Shown here in pieces: positions 58,380 to 64,000 of a stretch of DNA of 64,000 bases. The stretch is from positions 334,451-398,450 of the forward strand of contig NZ_SNZH01000001.1 of NCBI RefSeq assembly GCF_004363655.1, written 5' to 3'. The translations under genes were made by a program, and so were the position numbers. Every line of letters begins with the position of its first letter. Within the stretch, counting starts at the first letter, position 1. The notes below the pieces were generated by a model. It made no database searches and was not told where the DNA came from. It worked only from the letters and a program-made list of their open reading frames with translations. Source of the DNA: Tahibacter aquaticus. GTDB taxonomy: Bacteria; Pseudomonadota; Gammaproteobacteria; Xanthomonadales; Rhodanobacteraceae.

Positions 58380-59471
58380 TCAGCCCAAGCGCTCGCCGCT
58401 GCCCGCGGCGAAGTACTGCAGGCGCTGCGGCGCATAGGCCAGCCGCAGGCGGCTGCCCGCTGCCGGCACTTCCCCCGGCGCAATGCGCGCCACCAGCGCC
58501 TGTTCGCCCAGGCGCAGATTGAGGAAAGTCTCGCTGCCGACAGGCTCGGCCAGATCGAGCACCGCCTCGACCACACCCGCCGGCGACAGGCTGCCGGGCC
58601 GAATCCAGGCAAGATCTTCCGGACGCAGACCGACGACGATCTCCTCGCCCGCTACCGCCGGCACCTGTTCGCGCGATCCCAGCGCCAGGCGCAGGCCGTA
58701 GCCCAGCTCCAGCGCCACGCCGTCGGCCGCCACGCGGCCACGCAGCAGGTTCATGCCGGGGCTGCCGAGAAACGCCGCCACGAACACATTGGCCGGCCGC
58801 GCATACAGTGCCAGTGGCGTATCGATCTGCTGGATAGCGCCGTCGTTCATCACCACGATGCGATGGCCCAGGGTCATCGCCTCGACCTGGTCGTGGGTGA
58901 CATAGACCATGGTTGCACCCAGCTCGCGGTGCAGCCGCGCAATCTCTACGCGCATCGCCGCGCGCAGCCTGGCATCGAGGTTGGACAGCGGCTCGTCGAG
59001 CAGAAACACCTTGGGCTGGCGCACCAGCGCACGGCCCAGCGCGACGCGCTGGCGCTGCCCGCCGGAAAGCTCGGCCGGGCGCAGTTTCAGCATGGATTGC
59101 AAACCCAGCATGGCCGCCGCCGTGGCAATGCGCCGCTGCATCTCGTCCTTGGGCGTAGCGCGCAGCTTCAGCCCGAAGGCCAGGTTTTCCGCCACGCTCA
59201 TGTGCGGATACAGGGCGTAGTTCTGGAACACCATGGCGATGTCGCGATCGCGCGGCGCCAGTTCGTTGACGCGCTTACCGGCAATACACAGCTCACCGGC
59301 GCTGACGTCTTCCAGTCCGGCGATCATGCGCAGCAGGGTCGATTTGCCGCAGCCGGACGGCCCGACCAGCACAAGCAGCTCGCCCTCGGCGATGGCGAAA
59401 CTGGCGCCGGCCACGGCAACGCGGCCGTTTGCATACACCTTGCGTACCCCGTCCAGACTTACCGTCGCCAT
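58380..59471 (-). CDS. MalK/UgpC-type sugar ABC transporter ATPase
   Basis: 363 residues. The ATPase domain has Walker A GPSGCGKST, the signature LSGGQRQRVALGRALVRQP, Walker B VFLLDEPLSNLDARLR and the switch His in VTHDQ. The C-terminal regulatory (TOBE/MOE) domain occupies about 240-363, as in MalK and UgpC. It would energise import of sugars or glycerol-3-phosphate, but no permease or binding protein lies in the window, so it may serve several importers. It diverges from the GH1 gene across a LacI-type operator. Confidence 0.93.
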   Translation of the reverse strand: MATVSLDGVRKVYANGRVAVAGASFAIAEGELLVLVGPSGCGKSTLLRMIAGLEDVSAGELCIAGKRVNELAPRDRDIAMVFQNYALYPHMSVAENLAFGLKLRATPKDEMQRRIATAAAMLGLQSMLKLRPAELSGGQRQRVALGRALVRQPKVFLLDEPLSNLDARLRAAMRVEIARLHRELGATMVYVTHDQVEAMTLGHRIVVMNDGAIQQIDTPLALYARPANVFVAAFLGSPGMNLLRGRVAADGVALELGYGLRLALGSREQVPAVAGEEIVVGLRPEDLAWIRPGSLSPAGVVEAVLDLAEPVGSETFLNLRLGEQALVARIAPGEVPAAGSRLRLAYAPQRLQYFAAGSGERLG

Positions 59472-59572
59472 GCGCCTGCCCGTTGGCGGCGCCAGCGCCG
59501 CAGTGCCTGTATCGTCCGATGGTCGCGCCTCGGGCCGGCAGCCCTTCCGCGTTGCGCCGCATTATGCTGCAA

Positions 59573-59586
59573 TGTAATCGTTTTCA
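59573..59586. promoter_or_regulatory. LacI-family operator between the ABC ATPase and GH1 genes
   Basis: TGTAATCGTTTTCA fits the LacI/GalR-family pattern TGnAAnCGnTTnCA at every fixed position, with the central CG. It lies 24 bases before the GH1 start and about 100 before the ATPase start. It should repress the GH1 gene, and perhaps both, until a sugar ligand is present. The regulator gene is not in the window. Confidence 0.75.
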
Positions 59587-59609
59587 TCGACCTGGGACCA
59601 GCGTTCGCC

Positions 59610-60962
59610 ATGACCTCCGCCATCGAATTTCCCGCCGGCTTCCTCTGGGGCTGCGCTACCTCGGCCTACCAGATCGAAGGCTCGCCGCTGGCCGACGGCG
59701 CCGGCCCCAGCATCTGGCACCGCTTTACCCGCACACCCGGCCTGGTGCGCGACGGCGACAGCGGCGACCTCGCCTGCGACCACTACCGCCGCTATGCCGG
59801 CGACGTAAAGCTGATGCAGCAGCTCGGCCTCAACGCCTATCGGTTTTCCATCGCCTGGGGCCGGGTAATGCCCGAGGGCCGCGGCCGGGTCAACGCCGCC
59901 GGCCTGGATTTCTACGAACGCCTGGTCGACAGCCTGCTCGAGGCAGGCATCCAGCCCATGGCCACGCTCTACCACTGGGACTTGCCTGCCGCCCTGGACG
60001 ACCGCGGCGGCTGGCTCAATCCGGATATTGCCGACTGGTTTGCCGACTACGCCAGCGCCGTCTACCAGCGCCTGGACGGCCGCGTCAAACTCTGGGCCAC
60101 CTTGAACGAACCCTGGGTCGTCACCGACGGCGGCTACCTGCACGGCGCGCTGGCGCCCGGACACAAGAACCGCTTCGAAGCGCCGATCGCCTCGCATCAC
60201 CTGATGCGCGCCCACGGCGCCGCGGTGAAGGCGTATCGCGCCATCGGCAAGCACCAGGTCGGCCTGGTGGTGAATATCGAACCCAAATACCCCGCTTCGG
60301 ATTCCACGGCGGACAAGGCAGCCACCCAGCGCGCCGACGCCTACATGAACCGGCAGTACCTCGACCCGGCCCTGCGCGGCCACTATCCGCCGGAAATGAA
60401 GGAAATCTTCGGCGAGGCCTGGCCCGACTGGCCGGCGCAGGATTTCGAACTGATCCAGCAGCCGCTGGATTTCATCGGTCTGAACTACTACACCCGCAGC
60501 GTCACGCGGCATGACGACAAGGCCTGGCCGCTGTACGCCAGTGCCGTGCGCCAGCCCCAGGCCACGTATAGCGAAACCGGCTGGGAAGTGTTTCCCCAGG
60601 GCCTGACCGACACGCTGAACTGGATCCGCGAACGCTACGGCAACCCGCCGCTGTACATCACCGAAAACGGCTCGGCCTTCTACGATCCGCCGGTTGCGCC
60701 AGCCGACGGACTGCCCGATCCACTGCGCGTGGACTATCTGCAAAAACACCTGCGCGCCACCCACCAGGCGCGCGCCGACGGTTGCGACATCCGCGGCTAT
60801 TTCGCCTGGTCGCTGCTGGATAACTTCGAATGGTCGCTGGGCTTTTCCAAGCGCTTCGGCATCATCCATGTGGACTTCGCCACGCAGAAGCGCACCTTGA
60901 AATCCAGCGCGAAATGCTACGCCGAAGTGATTGCGAGCCAGGGACGTTTGCTCGGTAGCTAG
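59610..60962 (+). CDS. GH1 beta-glucosidase
   Basis: 450 residues from ATG 59610, the normal length; the frame is open far upstream but those residues overlap the ABC gene and are not real. The opening FPAGFLWGCATSAYQIEG is the GH1 signature, the acid/base is Glu167 in TLNEPW and the nucleophile Glu352 in YITENGSAF. No signal peptide is seen, so it hydrolyses beta-glucosides such as cellobiose taken up into the cytoplasm. It has a LacI-type operator just upstream and is followed by glucokinase, which would use the glucose released. Confidence 0.96.
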   Translation: MTSAIEFPAGFLWGCATSAYQIEGSPLADGAGPSIWHRFTRTPGLVRDGDSGDLACDHYRRYAGDVKLMQQLGLNAYRFSIAWGRVMPEGRGRVNAAGLDFYERLVDSLLEAGIQPMATLYHWDLPAALDDRGGWLNPDIADWFADYASAVYQRLDGRVKLWATLNEPWVVTDGGYLHGALAPGHKNRFEAPIASHHLMRAHGAAVKAYRAIGKHQVGLVVNIEPKYPASDSTADKAATQRADAYMNRQYLDPALRGHYPPEMKEIFGEAWPDWPAQDFELIQQPLDFIGLNYYTRSVTRHDDKAWPLYASAVRQPQATYSETGWEVFPQGLTDTLNWIRERYGNPPLYITENGSAFYDPPVAPADGLPDPLRVDYLQKHLRATHQARADGCDIRGYFAWSLLDNFEWSLGFSKRFGIIHVDFATQKRTLKSSAKCYAEVIASQGRLLGS

Positions 60963-61080
60963 CCGATAGTCGCGGGCGACGCGCCGTGCCGCTTCGTCCG
61001 CGCGCGGCGCGTTGCGGGGATCGCTGCGCGATTTCCCTCGCCGCAGCTATGCTTGTCGATCCGTCCGTCCGGAACCGACC

Positions 61081-62073
61081 ATGCCCGACGCCAACCTGAT
61101 CCTGCTCGCCGACATCGGCGGCACCAACCTGCGCTTCGCCCTGTGCGAATCGGCCCAGGTGCCGCTGCGCACCGACAGCATCCGCCGCTACCGCGCGGCC
61201 GCGCATTCGTCGCTGGGCGAGGCGGCGGCGAAATACCTGGACGAAATCGGCGCCAAGCCGCGCCAGGCCGTATTCGCCATTGCCGGCCGCGTCGATGCGG
61301 GCGAAGTGAACCTGACCAACCTGCCCTGGAGCGTTTCCGCCGCGGCCGTGGCGCAGCAGCTGAATCTGGATTCGGTCCGCCTGGTCAACGATTTCGCCGC
61401 GCAAAGCCGCTGCCTGCCGCTGCTGCGCGGCGACGATCTGGAAATCCTCGGCGCGCCGGCCGCGCCCACGCTCGACGGCAGCCGCGACCGCTGCGTCGCC
61501 GTGGTCGGCCCCGGCACCGGCCTGGGTGTCGGCGCCCTGCTGCTGCGCGAAGGCCGCGCCATCGTGCTGGAAACCGAAGGCGGCCACCTGAGCTTCGCGC
61601 CGGGCAGCGACGAGGAAATAGCCATCCTCGAACAGCTGCGCCGCGACTACGGCCGCGTCTCCAACGAACGCGTGATCTGCGGCAGCGGCCTGGTCAATCT
61701 CTACGGCGCCATCTGCGCCATCGCCGCTGCACCTAAACTCGCCACCACGCCGGAACAAGTCATGCACAGCGCCACCCAGGCCGACGATGCGCAGGCCGTG
61801 CGCGCGGTCGAACTGTTCGGCGAAATCCTCGGTGCCATCGCCGGCGACCTGGTCCTCGCCTACGGCGCCTGGGACGGCGTATTTCTTGCCGGCGGCCTGC
61901 TCGACCCGCTGCTGCCGACGCTGCGCCGCGGCGGCTTCCGCGCGCGTTTCGACGCCAAGGGCCGCTTTACCCCGACCATGCTGCAGATACCCACCGTGGC
62001 GGTGCGTCATCCGAACCCGGGCTTGCTCGGTGCGGCAGCTATTGCTTTGGATGGGCGCGCAGCACAGGGCTGA
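61081..62073 (+). CDS. glk: Glucokinase
   Basis: 330 residues from ATG 61081. The ATP-binding opening LLADIGGTNLRFAL, catalytic Asp in LVNDFAAQ, then GPGTGLGVG and ETEGGHLSFAP, match bacterial Glk. It phosphorylates glucose to glucose-6-phosphate in the cytoplasm. It follows the GH1 gene by 118 bases and probably shares its control, giving a beta-glucoside degradation unit. It is convergent with the partial glycosidase-like gene. Confidence 0.95.
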   Translation: MPDANLILLADIGGTNLRFALCESAQVPLRTDSIRRYRAAAHSSLGEAAAKYLDEIGAKPRQAVFAIAGRVDAGEVNLTNLPWSVSAAAVAQQLNLDSVRLVNDFAAQSRCLPLLRGDDLEILGAPAAPTLDGSRDRCVAVVGPGTGLGVGALLLREGRAIVLETEGGHLSFAPGSDEEIAILEQLRRDYGRVSNERVICGSGLVNLYGAICAIAAAPKLATTPEQVMHSATQADDAQAVRAVELFGEILGAIAGDLVLAYGAWDGVFLAGGLLDPLLPTLRRGGFRARFDAKGRFTPTMLQIPTVAVRHPNPGLLGAAAIALDGRAAQG

Positions 62074-62105
62074 GCGCAGTACACAGCGGCTGCGGGCGCC
62101 ACACC

Positions 62106-64000
62106 TCAGCTGCCGGCCAGGCCGGCCTGCACCGGCGGGATCCTGCGTATCTCGACCTTCGCCGGAAACGTGGTAATTTTCAGTTCACCACCTTTCCACT
62201 CTGCGGCATGCCCGTTCACCGTGGTCGCACCCGGCGCTCCGTCGATGGGCCAGGCCAGCACCACGCCGCCGTGCGGGGCCAGGCCGTCGCCTTCGATGCT
62301 CAGCTTCAGGCCGACACGGTCGCGCCATAACGCATAGGAAAGTCCGCCGTAAGGCGTGCGCAGACCGCGTACGGCGATGCCCTTGCCCTCCAGCCATGCG
62401 GCTGGAATGCCGGCGGCAATGACCAGCGCCTGGGTTTCGTAGCGCTCGTAGGCGAACAGGTCCAGCGCCGCGCGGATGAAATCCGAGCTGACCCAGGCAT
62501 GCGGCATATCGCCGATGAAACGCGGCTCGCGCGGATCGCGGCCGATCACTTCGGCCCACTGGTTCCAGGCCTGCGGGCGGCGATCGGCCATGAAATACTC
62601 GACCGCCTGCCAGGCACGTTCGCGCTGGCCCAGGCGCACCAGGCTGGAAACGTTGCGCCATTCGTACGGCGTGTAGTCCTTCCATTCGCGCTCGCCGTCG
62701 CGGCGCGCGACGAACTCGCTCCAGTAGCGCTCGTAGGTGTTGCGCAGCAGATTCTGCGGCAGCGCCGCCTGTTCGCCAGCCGGTGACAGGGCGATGGTGG
62801 TCGAGGTGGCATCGAAGTCGCCCAGTTCGGCGCAGCCGGGCAGATAGTCGATGCCATGCTGCGCGGTAGCCGTGTGCAGCGACGCCAGCAGATCGCCGCG
62901 GAATTCATCGCGCGCCGCCGCTATCCTCCGCACCTCGTCGCCAAGGCCCAGCGCCTGCCCCATCGCGACCGCATCCTTGTAGCCGGCCAGTGCCCAGAAA
63001 TCGTCCCAGTAGGAATGCATGGGCTTGGCCGAATAGCCTTCGTGGCTGATCGACGCGGGCATCAGGCCGTAGAACGCCTCACGCCCGGCTTGCCGGTTCG
63101 CCGGTGTGCGTTCGCTCGCGCGCAGCGTGTCCATGTAGCGCACCGCGGCAGAGACGTGTGGCCAGTACTGCGCCAGCACGCGCGTGTCGCCGCCGTAGCG
63201 CCAGACCAGCGCAGCCAGGTGGATGAATTCGCCGTGGCTGTCGTTCTCCGGCACCGGGTCGGCACCGCGCGCGTCCACGCAACAGGGTACTTTTCCATTC
63301 TTGAACTGGTACGGCGCATACCAATGCAGGTAGTCGCGTGCGACCGTGTCATCGCCCAGGCGCAGCAGGCCCTGGGCAATCATGGCGCCGTCGCGTATCC
63401 ACGAGCGCGCATACGAGCGCGTGCCCGGCCGCAGCATCGGCCCATGGCGCGACAGCAGGATATGCGCCAACGAACTGCGCACGCTGTCGGCCAGGGCCTG
63501 GCCTTGCGCCGGCACGATCAGCTCGACCCGGTCCAGGCGCCGGCGCCAGTACGCCGCACTCGCTTCGTAGCGCTGTTGCAGCCAGGCTTCGGCGGCATCC
63601 GCGGCCGGCAGCTCGGGCGGGGCGGTGCCGAGCAAGGGCGCGACCACGCCGACGCTGGTACTCGCGCCCGCGGCCAAGGTCATTTCGTAGACCAGCGCCG
63701 CCGTCGCCAGGCCGTTCGCATCCTGCGCACGCAGCAGGCGCGGCGGCGGCGATTGCGCCAGTTGTTCGTCGACGGCGCCCGCATCATCGCCGCCCGCGAA
63801 CGCGTAGGCCGGCGGCGTCAGCGCATAGACACGGGCGCGACCGTCGACGCGCAAGGCCTGCGTCTGTGGATCCCATGCCATCGCCTGCGCTGCGGCGACG
63901 CCGCCGGGCGTGGTCAGGAACTGGGCCGGTGCATTCACCTGGAACGGACGCAGCGCCAACGCAAGGCGCAGACGCCGCGGCGCATTCGATTCGTTGTGCA
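62106..64000 (-). CDS. Alpha/alpha-barrel glycosidase-like protein, N-terminus cut by the window edge
   Basis: The frame is open from the right edge to a stop at 62106, giving 631 visible C-terminal residues; the true start lies beyond 64000. Phrases such as RSYARSWIRDGAMIAQGLLR, then YAPYQFKNGKVP, HSYWDDFWALAGYKDA and QWAEVIGRDP look like the (alpha/alpha)6 barrel of inverting glycosidases of the GH15/GH78-like kind. The Trp/Asp-rich positions are candidate catalytic and sugar-stacking residues. The exact family cannot be named from this part. The position beside glucokinase and GH1 supports a carbohydrate role. Confidence 0.75.
   Translation of the reverse strand, partial: HNESNAPRRLRLALALRPFQVNAPAQFLTTPGGVAAAQAMAWDPQTQALRVDGRARVYALTPPAYAFAGGDDAGAVDEQLAQSPPPRLLRAQDANGLATAALVYEMTLAAGASTSVGVVAPLLGTAPPELPAADAAEAWLQQRYEASAAYWRRRLDRVELIVPAQGQALADSVRSSLAHILLSRHGPMLRPGTRSYARSWIRDGAMIAQGLLRLGDDTVARDYLHWYAPYQFKNGKVPCCVDARGADPVPENDSHGEFIHLAALVWRYGGDTRVLAQYWPHVSAAVRYMDTLRASERTPANRQAGREAFYGLMPASISHEGYSAKPMHSYWDDFWALAGYKDAVAMGQALGLGDEVRRIAAARDEFRGDLLASLHTATAQHGIDYLPGCAELGDFDATSTTIALSPAGEQAALPQNLLRNTYERYWSEFVARRDGEREWKDYTPYEWRNVSSLVRLGQRERAWQAVEYFMADRRPQAWNQWAEVIGRDPREPRFIGDMPHAWVSSDFIRAALDLFAYERYETQALVIAAGIPAAWLEGKGIAVRGLRTPYGGLSYALWRDRVGLKLSIEGDGLAPHGGVVLAWPIDGAPGATTVNGHAAEWKGGELKITTFPAKVEIRRIPPVQAGLAGS

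Overview
The window is about two-thirds G+C and reads as a chromosomal segment of a gammaproteobacterium of the Xanthomonadales (Lysobacterales), most like the Rhodanobacteraceae. This is inferred from the gene order ruvC-ruvA-kup-ruvB-ybgC-tolQRAB-pal-cpoB-queE-queC-tRNA-Lys, the neighbouring aspS/fmdB/clpB block, the ECF-sigma/protein-kinase pair, and large secreted repeat proteins, two of which end in an 'F-x-D-x-F-E' tail. No species can be named from the sequence alone.

Left part (1-20.7 kb). Three secreted proteins come first: a DUF11-repeat protein cut by the window edge, a 692-residue exported protein of unknown family transcribed divergently from it, and a 2010-residue SdrD-B/GEVED/DUF11 protein with a C-terminal sorting-like tail. 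They are followed by a TrxC-type thioredoxin, a membrane-anchored CadC-like winged-helix/TPR regulator, a secreted kelch protein, a small P-loop kinase and a secreted fused M16 metallopeptidase.

Probable genomic island (20.7-29.8 kb). The right edge is the 3' end of a tRNA-Lys gene. The stretch holds an excisionase remnant, an AT-rich leader, a signalling cassette (small unknown protein, double-RecA KaiC-like ATPase, GGDEF-histidine-kinase fusion, then a GAF-EAL protein), a GNAT fragment overlapping a phosphoketolase gene, and a frameshifted IS5-type transposase fragment. The cassette could make and break cyclic di-GMP around a KaiC-like ATPase; this is the most unusual content in the window.

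Core block (29.8-48.1 kb), nearly all on the minus strand: clpB (with a sigma-32-like promoter), fmdB-type zinc ribbon, DUF3011 protein, aspS, a hydrolase, ruvC-ruvA, kup, ruvB, ybgC, the Tol-Pal operon, queE, queC and tRNA-Lys. Within the Tol-Pal operon an extra small gene sits between tolA and tolB. It encodes what looks like a free-standing copy of the TolA C-terminal domain.

Right part (48.1-64 kb): a saccharopine-dehydrogenase-like protein, a frameshifted small exported protein, a DCC oxidoreductase overlapping a PgeF-DUF4166 fusion, rluD and divergent bamD, an ECF sigma/Ser-Thr kinase pair, a secreted papain-like protease with an exported partner, and a sugar locus. The sugar locus has an ABC ATPase and a GH1 beta-glucosidase diverging from a LacI-type operator, then glucokinase and a partial glycosidase-like protein.
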